Positions 17,884-26,874 of a stretch of 64,000 nucleotides of DNA are shown piece by piece. Each line of letters begins with the position of its first letter. The first letter of the stretch is position 1. The position numbers and the translations under genes were made by a program. The stretch lies in NCBI RefSeq assembly GCF_003574315.2, contig NZ_AP025739.1, positions 5,084,001-5,148,000 on the forward strand, in the 5' to 3' direction. A model generated the notes under the pieces. That model was given only the letters and a program-made list of their open reading frames with translations. It was not told where the DNA came from and did no database searches. This DNA is from Capsulimonas corticalis. Its GTDB lineage: Bacteria; Armatimonadota; Armatimonadia; Armatimonadales; Capsulimonadaceae.

Positions 17884-20295
17884 ATGGAACATTTTGTAGA
17901 GACCGAATGGTGCGGAGCAAAGCTGCGCATCAGCACCGGTAAAGTGGCGAAGCAAGCCAATGGAGCCGTTTGGCTGCAAAACGGCGACACGATCATTCTG
18001 GCCACCGCGACCATGTCTAAGGAGCCCAAAGCACACCTAGACTTCTTCCCCCTCACCTGTGATTACGAAGAGAGAAAGTACGCGAACGGCAAGATCCCCG
18101 GCGGCTTCATCAAGCGTGGCGGACGCCCTGGCGAAAAAGCGACCCTTATCTGCCGATTGATCGATCGACCGCTCCGCCCCTTGTTCCCCTATGGCATGCG
18201 TAACGAGACCCAGGTCATCGCGATGCCGCTGTCCTACCAGGCTGAGTTTTCCCCCGATGTTCTTTCCGTCACTGCGGCCTCCGCGGCGCTTACCGTTTCG
18301 AACATCCCGTTCAACGGCCCCGTCGGCTGTGTACGCGTGGGATTGGGTGAGAATGGCGAGTTCATCCTGAACCCAACATTTGAGCAGCAGCAAAACAACC
18401 CGCTGGACTTGATTGTCGCCGCGACTGAAGAAGCCATTGCGATGGTGGAAGCCGGCGCGTCCGAAGTCAGCGAAGAAGTGATGCTCGCCGCGATGGACTT
18501 CGCGCATGACGCTTGTAAGATTTTGGTCAAGCTTCAGAACGACCTGGCCGCTCTGGTCGGCGTCACCAAGCTTGATGTTCCGCTGCACAAGGCCAACGAA
18601 GAGATCCTCGCCGTGGTCCGCGAGCGTTTCTCCGCAAGCCTGCGCAGCGGCCTTCAGGATCCGGACAAGTCGTCCCGCGAAGCCGGCCTGACCCTGCTGA
18701 TCAACGACGTCGTCGAGCAGCTCAAGGGCGAGTACCCAGATAATATCGCCGACCTTAAGGAAATCGCCGATAAGGTCGTCAAGGAGCAGCTGCGCGACTT
18801 GATCCTGACCGAAGGCAAGCGCCCGGACGGACGCGGCACCACGGACATTCGCCAGATCTCCTGCGAAGTCAGCCTGCTGCCCCGCGTCCACGGCACCGGC
18901 CTCTTCACCCGCGGACAGACCCAGGTTCTGACGACCCTGGTCCTGGGCTCGGGCGATGACGCGCAAATGGTGGATACGCTGGAGGAAGACACCGAAAAGC
19001 ATTACATGCATTTCTACAACTTCCCGCCGTACTCCGTCGGCGAAGCCCGCCCGATGCGCGGCCCCGGTCGCCGCGAAATCGGCCACGGCGCTCTCGCCGA
19101 GCGTGGCCTGCGCGCCGTGCTTCCTTCGCGTGAAGTGTTCCCGTACACCATGCTTCTGACCTCCGAAGTGCTGGAGTCCAACGGATCCACCTCGATGGCC
19201 TCCACCTGCGGCAGCACGCTGGCGCTGATGGACGCGGGCGTTCCGATCAAGGCGCCCGTCGCCGGTATCGCGATGGGCCTGATCGAAGGACCGGAAGGCA
19301 GCGGCGAGAACGGGCAGGGACGCAAGTACGCGGTCCTTACCGACATCCAGGGCATGGAAGACTTCTCGGGCGACATGGACTTCAAGGTCGCCGGAACCGC
19401 CGAGGGCATCACCGCCCTTCAGCTCGACACGAAGATCGGCGGCGTGCCGCGCGACGTGTTCGTGCAGGCGTTCCAGCAGGCTCGCGACGCGCGTCTGCAC
19501 ATCCTGGGCAAGATCACTGAGGCCATTGCGACCCCGCGTGAGAACCTGTCCAACTACGCTCCGCGTATCTTCACGATCCAGATCGAGCCTGACCAAATCG
19601 GCACGGTCATCGGACCGGGCGGCAAGATGATCAAGAAGATCACCGCCGAGACCGGCGCGAAGGTCGATATCGAGCAGGACGGAACCGTCTACATCGCCTC
19701 CGTGGACGGCGCTGGCGGCGAGCTGGCCCGCAAGATGATCGAGGATATGACCAAGACGATCAAGCCCGGCGAGATCTACGAGGGCACCGTCGTCCGCTTC
19801 CTGCAGTTCGGCGCGTTTGTTGAGATCATCCCGGGCAAGGACGGCTTGGTTCATGTCTCGCAGCTGACCGACTCGGATGAGCGAATCGGCAAGCCCGAAG
19901 ATGTGATCAAGCTTGGCGACAAGATCCGTGTCCGCGTGACCGAGATCGATCCGCAGGGACGCGTCAACCTGACCGCGCGCGGTCTGGACCAGCCCTTCGA
20001 TCCGGAAAATCCGGAGCCGGGTCGGCCCCCGCGCCCCGGCGGCGGTGGCGGCGATCGTGATCGCGGCGGCCGTGGCGGTGATCGCGGCGGCGACCGTGGC
20101 GGACGCGGCGGAGACCGTGGCGGCGATCGCGGTCCGCGCCCCGACCGTGGCGGCGACCGGGACTTCCGTCCCTCCGCTCCGCGCGCCGAAGCGGCGGCCG
20201 AGGCTCCGGTGGCTGAGGAAGCCCCCGCCGCAGTCGCTCCGCTCGCGCAGGACGACGACGAAGCGCCGCGCGCTCGTTTCCGCCCGCGCCGCTGA
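17884..20295 (+). CDS. pnp: Polyribonucleotide nucleotidyltransferase (PNPase) with Gly/Arg-rich tail
   Basis: 803 aa. PNPase is the 3'-5' phosphorolytic exoribonuclease of mRNA decay. Two RNase PH domains are visible; the second has DGRGTTDIRQISCEV and the active-site region around STCGSTLALMDAG. The KH domain (~556-615, GTVIGPGGKMIKKI) and S1 domain (~628-700, GTVVRFLQFGAFVEI) follow. Residues ~718-770 form an unusual tail of repeated GGDRGG/RGG units, then an Ala/Glu-rich end; this is ~80 residues beyond usual PNPases. AGGAG lies 14 nt before the ATG. A strong terminator follows at 20339-20370. Confidence 0.97.
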   Translation: MEHFVETEWCGAKLRISTGKVAKQANGAVWLQNGDTIILATATMSKEPKAHLDFFPLTCDYEERKYANGKIPGGFIKRGGRPGEKATLICRLIDRPLRPLFPYGMRNETQVIAMPLSYQAEFSPDVLSVTAASAALTVSNIPFNGPVGCVRVGLGENGEFILNPTFEQQQNNPLDLIVAATEEAIAMVEAGASEVSEEVMLAAMDFAHDACKILVKLQNDLAALVGVTKLDVPLHKANEEILAVVRERFSASLRSGLQDPDKSSREAGLTLLINDVVEQLKGEYPDNIADLKEIADKVVKEQLRDLILTEGKRPDGRGTTDIRQISCEVSLLPRVHGTGLFTRGQTQVLTTLVLGSGDDAQMVDTLEEDTEKHYMHFYNFPPYSVGEARPMRGPGRREIGHGALAERGLRAVLPSREVFPYTMLLTSEVLESNGSTSMASTCGSTLALMDAGVPIKAPVAGIAMGLIEGPEGSGENGQGRKYAVLTDIQGMEDFSGDMDFKVAGTAEGITALQLDTKIGGVPRDVFVQAFQQARDARLHILGKITEAIATPRENLSNYAPRIFTIQIEPDQIGTVIGPGGKMIKKITAETGAKVDIEQDGTVYIASVDGAGGELARKMIEDMTKTIKPGEIYEGTVVRFLQFGAFVEIIPGKDGLVHVSQLTDSDERIGKPEDVIKLGDKIRVRVTEIDPQGRVNLTARGLDQPFDPENPEPGRPPRPGGGGGDRDRGGRGGDRGGDRGGRGGDRGGDRGPRPDRGGDRDFRPSAPRAEAAAEAPVAEEAPAAVAPLAQDDDEAPRARFRPRR

Positions 20296-20338
20296 TCCGG
20301 CTCTCATGTCCGGCAAGCCGGCCGTCATCGCAACCTTC

Positions 20339-20370
20339 AAGGACATCCCCATGCGTGGGGGTGTCCTTTT
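20339..20370 (+). terminator. Rho-independent terminator after pnp
   Basis: 12-bp stem AAGGACATCCCC (20339-20350) with 20357-20368, one G-T pair, loop ATGCGT, followed by a T-run. Confidence 0.85.
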
Positions 20371-20420
20371 GTCAGCATTAGCCTTGGAGGATTTCCAAGG
20401 CGTGAGGTTCGTTTTTCATT

Positions 20421-21695
20421 ATGATACAGCGTGAGGTTCTGCCCAACGGCGTCCGCATCGTGACTGAGAACATCAGTTATGTCCAATCGGTCGCGCTTGG
20501 GATCTGGGTGGGCGTCGGCGCCCGCGACGAAAGCGACAAGCTGCGTGGTGTTTCCCACGTGATCGAGCATATGCTCTTCAAGGGCACGCCCTCCCGCACG
20601 GCGCAGCAGATCGCCGATGAGATCGACACCGTCGGCGGCGATATCAACGCCTTTACCTCTAAGGAAAACACGTGCTACCACGTGCGCGTTCTTTCCGAGC
20701 ATGTTCCGCTGGCGCTCGATATCCTCACGGATATGTTCCTGAACTCGTCGTTCGACGCCGAGGAGCTGGGCCGCGAAAAGAACGTCATCCTCGAAGAGAT
20801 CAAGCAGCGCGACGATGAGCCCGACGATCTGGTCCACGACCTGTTCGCCGAAGTGACGTGGCCCGGGCATGTGCTCGGCAAGAGCGTCATTGGAACTCCC
20901 GAGACTGTCTCCAGCTTCAACTCGGACGACCTGCGCAGCTACATCAAAAACTGTTATACGCCCGATACGATCGTCATCTCGGCGGCGGGTAACTTGAACC
21001 ATGATGAGATCGTCGCGTATGTCGCCAGCAAGTTCGGCGATCTGACGGGATCCATCTCGGACTGGCGCGCCGCCGACACGACGCCCGAGTTCCAGCCCGG
21101 CCAGATCTACGTGGAGAAGCCGATCGAACAGGTGAACCTCGTGATGGGCGTCCCCGGCGTCTCACAGCTCTCCGACGAGAAGTATGCGCTCTCGATCCTG
21201 GACAACGTTCTGGGCGGCTCCATGAGCAGCCGCCTGTTCCAGGAGATCCGCGAAAAGCGCGGCCTGGCGTACAGCGTCGGCACCTATGCGCAGTCGTATC
21301 AAGAAGGCGGATACTTCGCGTTCTACTCCGGTACGGGCGCGGCGACGGCGGAGCAGGTCATCGATTTGATCAAAGCCGAATGCGTCAATATCCGAAAGAA
21401 CGGCGTGACGGAGAAAGAGCTTCAGCGCTCGAAGAACCAGTTCCGCGGCGGCATCGTCATGGGCCAGGAAAGCATGAACTCCCGGATGATGCGTATGGGC
21501 CGCAATGAGCTGAACTATGGCCGCGTGCTGCCGATCCAGGAGATCATGGACAAGATCAACGCCGTGACGGTGAGCGATATCGCCAGCCTGTCGGAGCGTT
21601 TGTTCGCGAAGGAAGAGTTCTCCATGGCGACCGTGGGACCCGCTCCGGGAAGCGTGACGGAATCGGACGAAGACGAAGAAGAGACGGAGGAATAA
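20421..21695 (+). CDS. M16 family zinc peptidase (processing-protease-like)
   Basis: 424 aa, single-unit M16B peptidase. The inverted zinc motif HVIEH (46-50) is intact, followed by the family stretch FKGTPSRTAQQIADEIDTVGGDINAFTSKE. The C-terminal half holds the second M16 domain with GGSMSSRLFQEIREKRGLAYSV, typical of mitochondrial-processing-peptidase-like bacterial proteins. The acidic tail is low complexity. Its place after pnp and 2 bp before dapB parallels the ymxG/mlpA neighbourhood of Firmicutes. The physiological substrate is unknown. Confidence 0.94.
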   Translation: MIQREVLPNGVRIVTENISYVQSVALGIWVGVGARDESDKLRGVSHVIEHMLFKGTPSRTAQQIADEIDTVGGDINAFTSKENTCYHVRVLSEHVPLALDILTDMFLNSSFDAEELGREKNVILEEIKQRDDEPDDLVHDLFAEVTWPGHVLGKSVIGTPETVSSFNSDDLRSYIKNCYTPDTIVISAAGNLNHDEIVAYVASKFGDLTGSISDWRAADTTPEFQPGQIYVEKPIEQVNLVMGVPGVSQLSDEKYALSILDNVLGGSMSSRLFQEIREKRGLAYSVGTYAQSYQEGGYFAFYSGTGAATAEQVIDLIKAECVNIRKNGVTEKELQRSKNQFRGGIVMGQESMNSRMMRMGRNELNYGRVLPIQEIMDKINAVTVSDIASLSERLFAKEEFSMATVGPAPGSVTESDEDEEETEE

Positions 21696-21697
21696 AA

Positions 21698-22453
21698 ATG
21701 GCGATTACGGTAGTCGTCTCTGGCGCGAAGGGCCGGATGGGCACGGAAACGGTCGGCGCGGTCATGGCGGACGACCAGCTGCAATTGGTGGGGGAAGTGG
21801 ACCACGGCGACGATCTCGCCGCCACGCTCGGCTCGCTGAAGCCCGTCGCCATGGTGGACTTCTCCGTCCCCAGCGCGGTGCTCGGCAACATTGAAACGGC
21901 GCTGGCGAACGGTGTCGTCCCGATTGTCGGAACCACCGGGCTGGCGCCCGCCGACGTCGAGTACGTGCGCGGTCTTTGCCGCACGCACAACCTCGGCGCC
22001 CTCATCGCGCCCAACTTCGCCATCGGCGCTCTGCTGATGATGCGCTTCGCCCAGGAAGCCGCGAAGTACATGCCCGACGCCGAGATCATCGAGATGCATC
22101 ACGAAAAGAAGCTGGACGCTCCTTCCGGCACGGCCGCGAAGACCGCCGAGATGATCGCCATCGGGCGCGCGAATACGCCGCCGACAGCGCTCCCGGACGA
22201 CGCCTTCGAGAAGATCCCCGGGTCGCGCGGAGGCAAAGGGGTAGGGGATGTCCCCGTACACAGCGTCCGCCTTCCCGGCTTCGTCGCCTCCCAAATGGTC
22301 ATCTTCGGCGGCCCCGGCCAGACACTCACGATCCGTCACGATTCGCTGGATCGTAAGTCGTTCATGCCCGGCGTCACCCTTGCCCTGCGCCACGCGCCAG
22401 CGCTGGCGGCGAACGGCGGCGAACTCATCTACGGCTTGGAGCACCTGCTGTAG
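21698..22453 (+). CDS. dapB: 4-hydroxy-tetrahydrodipicolinate reductase
   Basis: 251 aa. DapB performs the second committed step of the diaminopimelate/lysine pathway. The N-terminal NAD(P)-binding motif is GAKGRMG (9-15); GTTGL and the substrate-binding signature HHEKKLDAPSGTA (from H134) carry the expected H134/H135 and K138. The C-terminal region has GGPGQTLTIRHDS. It starts 2 bp after the M16 peptidase stop and is probably co-transcribed. The pathway's preceding enzymes asd and dapA lie in this window at 26.9-28.9 kb, in a separate unit. Confidence 0.96.
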   Translation: MAITVVVSGAKGRMGTETVGAVMADDQLQLVGEVDHGDDLAATLGSLKPVAMVDFSVPSAVLGNIETALANGVVPIVGTTGLAPADVEYVRGLCRTHNLGALIAPNFAIGALLMMRFAQEAAKYMPDAEIIEMHHEKKLDAPSGTAAKTAEMIAIGRANTPPTALPDDAFEKIPGSRGGKGVGDVPVHSVRLPGFVASQMVIFGGPGQTLTIRHDSLDRKSFMPGVTLALRHAPALAANGGELIYGLEHLL

Positions 22454-22477
22454 ACTATTTCCAAGCGAGGAGAGATC

Positions 22478-23548
22478 ATGAGCGGAATACTGCGCTCCGG
22501 CAATCTCGTACGTCCACTCTGTCTCATGGCCTCCTTATTCGTCTCGGTTCCGGCGAGCGCGGCGCCGGCGTCCCCTGAGGACGCCGCTCCGCGCCCGCTG
22601 CCCTTCACCGGCGTGAACTTAGCGGGCGGGGAGTTCGGCGCGCCCAAGGCGGGCGTGGCGCAAGTGTACGGCAAAAACTTCGTTTATCCGTCGACTTCCG
22701 AGTTCGACTACTTCGCTTCTCACGGCGTCAATGTCATTCGTCTGCCGATCCACTGGGAAGTGCTCCAGCCCGAGATGAACAAGCCGCTCGATCCGGTCGA
22801 GCTCAGCCGCCTCCAGGCGGTCGTCAAAGACGCCCTCAAGCATCGCCTGGTCATCATCCTCGATCCGCATAACTACGCCCGCTACTACGACAAGATCGTC
22901 GGAACTCCCGATGTTCCCGCCGCCGCCTTCGCCGATTTCTGGTCGCGTCTCTCCGCAACGTTCCAGGACGACCCCCGAGTCTGGTTCGGTCTGATGAATG
23001 AGCCGCACGACATGCCGGCTTCGCAGTGGCTGGGCGACGCCAACGCCGCGATCGCCGCGATCCGCAAGACGGGCGCGAAAAACTTAATCCTGGTCCCCGG
23101 CGTGCGCTGGACCGGCGCCGGCAGCTGGCTCGACGGCGACGCGGACGCCAACGGCGCCGTGATGCTCGGCGTCAAGGATCCCAAGAACCATTACGTCTAC
23201 GAAGTGCATCAATATTTGGATGTGGACGGCTCAGGAACCCACAAGGAAGTCGTCAGCCCAACGATCGGCGTGGAGCGGCTGCAAAAGTTTACGGAATGGT
23301 GCCGCCAGCATCACCAGCGAGCGTTCTTAGGAGAAGTCGCTGTCGCGGCGAGCCCCGAGGGTGAAGCGGCTATCGAGAATATGCTGACCGATATGGAGAA
23401 GAATCGAGACGTCTGGGTGGGGTATAGCTGGTGGGCCGCCGGACCGTGGTGGGGCGATTACATGTTCACACTGGAGCCGAAGGACGGGGTGGACCGGCCG
23501 CAGATGGGGTATTTGAAGGCGCACTTGCAAGGTCCCCCGGCGCTTTAG
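22478..23548 (+). CDS. Secreted glycoside hydrolase family 5 (endoglucanase-like)
   Basis: 356 aa. A signal peptide spans about residues 1-28 (hydrophobic LCLMASLFVSVPASA). The mature part is a GH5 TIM barrel: GVNLAGGEFG, HGVNVIRLPIHWE, the acid/base glutamate E175 in GLMNEPHD and the nucleophile E286 in AFLGEVA, with a late GYSWWAAGPWW aromatic cleft. This fits cellulase-type GH5 subfamilies, though substrate (cellulose, xyloglucan, mannan) is not decidable. AGGAG lies just upstream of the ATG. It may be co-transcribed with dapB, 24 bp upstream. Confidence 0.93.
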   Translation: MSGILRSGNLVRPLCLMASLFVSVPASAAPASPEDAAPRPLPFTGVNLAGGEFGAPKAGVAQVYGKNFVYPSTSEFDYFASHGVNVIRLPIHWEVLQPEMNKPLDPVELSRLQAVVKDALKHRLVIILDPHNYARYYDKIVGTPDVPAAAFADFWSRLSATFQDDPRVWFGLMNEPHDMPASQWLGDANAAIAAIRKTGAKNLILVPGVRWTGAGSWLDGDADANGAVMLGVKDPKNHYVYEVHQYLDVDGSGTHKEVVSPTIGVERLQKFTEWCRQHHQRAFLGEVAVAASPEGEAAIENMLTDMEKNRDVWVGYSWWAAGPWWGDYMFTLEPKDGVDRPQMGYLKAHLQGPPAL

Positions 23549-23558
23549 CGCCGGGGGA
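23533..23558. terminator. GC-rich hairpin over the GH5 stop codon
   Basis: A perfect 12-bp inverted repeat TCCCCCGGCGCT / AGCGCCGGGGGA with a 2-nt gap (so effectively a 4-nt loop) spans the GH5 stop codon. It separates convergent genes and could end transcription from both, but no T-run follows on either strand. Confidence 0.45.
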
Positions 23559-23572
23559 ATAGGGACTACCCC

Positions 23573-24325
23573 TCACCGCGCCGCCGACACGACCCCCGTC
23601 GGATTCAACTGCTGGCGCATCTTTCGTTCCCGCAGTCTCAATTTCAATGGGATCTGCATTGACTCCCAAATGACTTGCTTGGACATCTTTGACTGGCCGG
23701 CGCGGCGTTCGACGAAGATGATGGGGACTTCTGTGATCTGGAAGCCGGCGATGAAAGCGCGGAAGGTCATCTCGACCTGGAACGAGTAGCCGTTGGATTT
23801 GACGGAGTTTAGCTGGACCCGCTCCAGAACGCGGCGGCGGTAGAGGCGGTAGCCGCTGGTGCAGTCGTTGACGGGGAGGCGGGTGACGGTGCGGACGTAT
23901 TTGTTGGCGCCCCAGGACAATAATATGCGGCGGAGGGGCCAGTTGATGACGGAGATTCCGTTGAGGTACCGTGAGCCGACGACGACGTCGGCTTCCTCGC
24001 CGGCTTCGAGCATCGAGGCGAGGTAGAGCGGGTCGTGCGAGAAATCGGCGTCCATTTCGATCATCGCCTCGTAGCCGCGTTCAAGAGCCCACTGGAAGCC
24101 GGCGATGTAGGCGCGGCCGAGGCCCTCTTTTGCGGTGCGGTGCAGGACGTGGATCTTGCCGGCGTGCTCGGCCGCGAGGCGGTCGGCGATGGCGCCGGTG
24201 CCGTCGGGCGAGTTATCGTCGACGACCAGGATATGGACCTCGGGAGCGTGACTGAAAACGAGCGCGGCCAGCTTTTCGAGGTTGTCCGCTTCGTTGTAGG
24301 TGGGTATTACGACAACTGCATTCAT
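23573..24325 (-). CDS. Glycosyltransferase family 2, polyprenol-phosphate mannose synthase-like
   Basis: 250 aa. GT2 fold with N-terminal VVIPTYNEADNL, VVDDNSPDGTG and the metal-binding D91-A-D93 in EMDADFSHDP. The acceptor-side region (NDCTSGYRLYRRRVLERV) and the VEMTFRAFIAGF / IIFVERRAGQSKMS blocks match dolichol/polyprenyl-phosphate mannose synthases (DPM1 type). It lacks the C-terminal membrane helices found in some relatives, so it is predicted to be peripheral. It is divergent from the hybrid kinase at 24411 and convergent with the GH5 gene. Sugar and lipid acceptors are inferred from family only. Confidence 0.9.
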   Translation of the reverse strand: MNAVVVIPTYNEADNLEKLAALVFSHAPEVHILVVDDNSPDGTGAIADRLAAEHAGKIHVLHRTAKEGLGRAYIAGFQWALERGYEAMIEMDADFSHDPLYLASMLEAGEEADVVVGSRYLNGISVINWPLRRILLSWGANKYVRTVTRLPVNDCTSGYRLYRRRVLERVQLNSVKSNGYSFQVEMTFRAFIAGFQITEVPIIFVERRAGQSKMSKQVIWESMQIPLKLRLRERKMRQQLNPTGVVSAAR

Positions 24326-24410
24326 TTTATGGTATTCTAATCCTCAGGATCGCTCACGTCCTCCCGTGTTGTGGTTATTGGGTGGAATAACACTCAACCC
24401 CAGGTCGTCT

Positions 24411-26720
24411 ATGCCTTTCGGACGCAAAGTCGCTAACAGAATTCTGCTCGCCACGGTCACCCCGCTGCTCGTCATGTTCGCGTGCGGACTGGGGGTCGCC
24501 TATTTTTCCGGGCTGGAACAGCATATTATACGCTATGTCGTGCTCCAACTGCTTGTGCTGGCGCCGGCTTTTGTGCTTGTCTGCTTGATGACCCGCCGAT
24601 TCGCGGTCCGATTGGCGAATTTGCGGCGCAGCGCGGAGCGAATCGAACACGGCGACTTCGCCGCGCGGCTCTCCACGCAGTCCGAAGGCGATGAACTGTC
24701 CGATCTCGCCGGCGCGTTCAACCGGATGGCCGACGTGATCACCGCCCGCGAGGCGTCGCTGCGCGAGCAGAACCATATCCTCGCGACGCTCAACCATCGC
24801 ATGGAATCGGTGCTGAACGCGACCAACGACGGAATCGCGATGCTGGATCGCAACGATCGCTTCACGCTGGTCAACCGCCGGTTCTGCGAGCTTCTGGGAG
24901 CCCGCGCCGATCAGCTCCTCCATCAAACGGCGGCGCAGGCGCTGGAGGAGATGCCGCCAGCTGGAACGCCCGACGCCCGCGAGCTGTTCCATAAGGTAAT
25001 CGAAATCACCCGGCAGGAGCCGGAAGGCGTGGTTGGCGTCTCCGAACACACCGTCGAAATGCGCGCGCCCGAGCGCCGTTTCGTCCAGGTCTACACCGCG
25101 CCCGTCCTGACCGACGAGGAAGGCGAGTGGGTGGGGCGCATCCTCGCGCTGCGGGATGTGACCCGCGAGAACGAGCTGGACCAGATGAAGACGGACTTTA
25201 TCTCCGTCGTCTCCCACGAGCTGCGCACGCCGCTGACGAGCATTCGCGGCTACACCGATCTGCTGCTGTCGGGCGCGAGCGGCGAAGTGTCCGAGCTTCA
25301 GCAGGAGTTTTTAGGGATCATCCAGGCTAGCACCAGCCGGCTTTCGAACCTTATCAACGATATTCTCGACATCTCGCGCATTGAGTCCGGACGCATCAAG
25401 CTGCGGCTGGAGCCGATCAACTATCATACCATTGTTGCCGACGTTTTGCGGCTGATGAAGGCGGCGGCGGACGAAAAAGAGATCACATTCGACGCCAGCC
25501 TGCCCGAGCAGCTCCCGGTCGTAAGGGGCGATGCGGACAAAGTGACTCAGGTGCTGACCAATCTCGTCAGCAACGCCATCAAGTACACACCGTCGGGCGG
25601 CTGGGTCAAGCTGATGGTTGATGTCACCGACGACAATCAGGTCTGCACCTGCGTGCAGGACAGCGGCATCGGCATTACCCGCGAGGACCAGAAGAAGCTT
25701 TTCCAGAAATTCTTCCGGGCGGATAACTCCAGCACACGCGAGGCCGGCGGCACGGGGCTTGGTCTGGTGATCGCCAAGACGATCGTCGAGCTGCTGGGCG
25801 GCGCGATCTGGGTGGAAAGCGCGCCCGAGCGCGGCAGCCGGTTTTACTTCACGCTGCCCATCTCGGTGGAATCCGGCGCGGACCCGGCGTCGGACCAGGT
25901 GGTGCTTCCGGACCGCGGCATCGGACTGGTCTTGCTGATCGACGATGACCCGTATATGCGCGGCCTGGTCCAGCACCAGCTGCATCGGCGCGGCTACGGA
26001 GTGATCGTTTCCGCCAGCGTCCCGGAGGCGCTGCAAAAGGCGCGACAGCATAAGCCAAATGCGATTCTGCTGAACTTCATGATCGCGGATCTGGATGGAC
26101 TGCGGATTTTGGCGGCTCTCAAGGAAGATCCGGCGACGGAAAGTATCCCATTGATCATGGTTTCCGTCGCCAGCGACCCCGCACGCGGTATACTGTCTTT
26201 AGGAACGTTTTCTTTGCTGCGTCATCCCGGCGACGATTACCGCCTGGCGCGCGTGGTGCAGGACGTGGCGGAGCACATCACGCGCGGCGGGCTGGAGCCG
26301 GCCATGGCGCTGCTTATCACTCCAGAAGAAGGCGGCTGTTTCGGCGGCGAGCGTGAGGAAGTGCTGGCGCGCACAGATAGCACCCTCGCCGATGCCGGGA
26401 TTACACTGCAAGCCGTCGCGAACGCCTCCGAGGCGCTGACCCTGGCGATCACCGAATCCGCCGTCGTGATTTTGATCGACATGGATCTTCCCGCCGATCA
26501 GATGGAGCAGCTGATCACGGCGCTCAAGGTCGAGGAAGAAGCGGCGCGGATCCCGATCGTGTTTTTGTCGAACGATCTGTCGGATCGCGGCGTGCGCCGC
26601 ATGACCGGCCTGCAATCGACGGATGCAAACGCGGTGTTGGATTATTTGTGCGAACAGGTCAAAGACGCGGTAGAGAAGCCCACGATCGGTCTTCATCCCG
26701 TCAACGCCTCTTTCGCTTAG
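24411..26720 (+). CDS. Membrane hybrid sensor histidine kinase with two receiver-like domains, the first degenerate
   Basis: 769 aa from the ATG at 24411 (upstream in-frame ATG 24300 would overlap the divergent gene). Two membrane helices (~10-32, 40-60) with almost no periplasmic loop are followed by HAMP (~62-115), PAS (~128-250), HisKA with H269 in VVSHELRTP, and HATPase (N-box ~385, DSGIG 417-421, GTGLGL 447-452). From 504 a receiver domain follows: acidic DDD 511-513 is kept but the phospho-acceptor position is N555 (AILLNFMIADLDG). A second, more diverged receiver-like domain (~632-750) has Asp in ILIDMDLP. The lack of D555 suggests it signals by binding rather than phosphorelay, or acts as a decoy. 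Confidence 0.92.
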   Translation: MPFGRKVANRILLATVTPLLVMFACGLGVAYFSGLEQHIIRYVVLQLLVLAPAFVLVCLMTRRFAVRLANLRRSAERIEHGDFAARLSTQSEGDELSDLAGAFNRMADVITAREASLREQNHILATLNHRMESVLNATNDGIAMLDRNDRFTLVNRRFCELLGARADQLLHQTAAQALEEMPPAGTPDARELFHKVIEITRQEPEGVVGVSEHTVEMRAPERRFVQVYTAPVLTDEEGEWVGRILALRDVTRENELDQMKTDFISVVSHELRTPLTSIRGYTDLLLSGASGEVSELQQEFLGIIQASTSRLSNLINDILDISRIESGRIKLRLEPINYHTIVADVLRLMKAAADEKEITFDASLPEQLPVVRGDADKVTQVLTNLVSNAIKYTPSGGWVKLMVDVTDDNQVCTCVQDSGIGITREDQKKLFQKFFRADNSSTREAGGTGLGLVIAKTIVELLGGAIWVESAPERGSRFYFTLPISVESGADPASDQVVLPDRGIGLVLLIDDDPYMRGLVQHQLHRRGYGVIVSASVPEALQKARQHKPNAILLNFMIADLDGLRILAALKEDPATESIPLIMVSVASDPARGILSLGTFSLLRHPGDDYRLARVVQDVAEHITRGGLEPAMALLITPEEGGCFGGEREEVLARTDSTLADAGITLQAVANASEALTLAITESAVVILIDMDLPADQMEQLITALKVEEEAARIPIVFLSNDLSDRGVRRMTGLQSTDANAVLDYLCEQVKDAVEKPTIGLHPVNASFA

Positions 26721-26874
26721 GCATCGAGAAGAAGCCGCGCGACGTACGGACTGCCGTCAGGACTGCGGCGACAAATTTTTAGACGGAACTTGACAACGAG
26801 AAAGGCCGCCGGGCGTAACGCTTCGCTCGCGGTCCGCATGATTTCAGTAAGCAATTCGAGAAGGAACTGAGGAG

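Noticed and set aside
18037-20352. 771-residue minus-strand open frame
   Set aside because: Antisense to pnp. The sequence is low-complexity and no domain was recognised.
26790-26795. TTGACA 80 bp upstream of asd
   Set aside because: No acceptable -10 box at 16-18 bp; nearest T/A-rich hexamer is at a 20-bp spacing.
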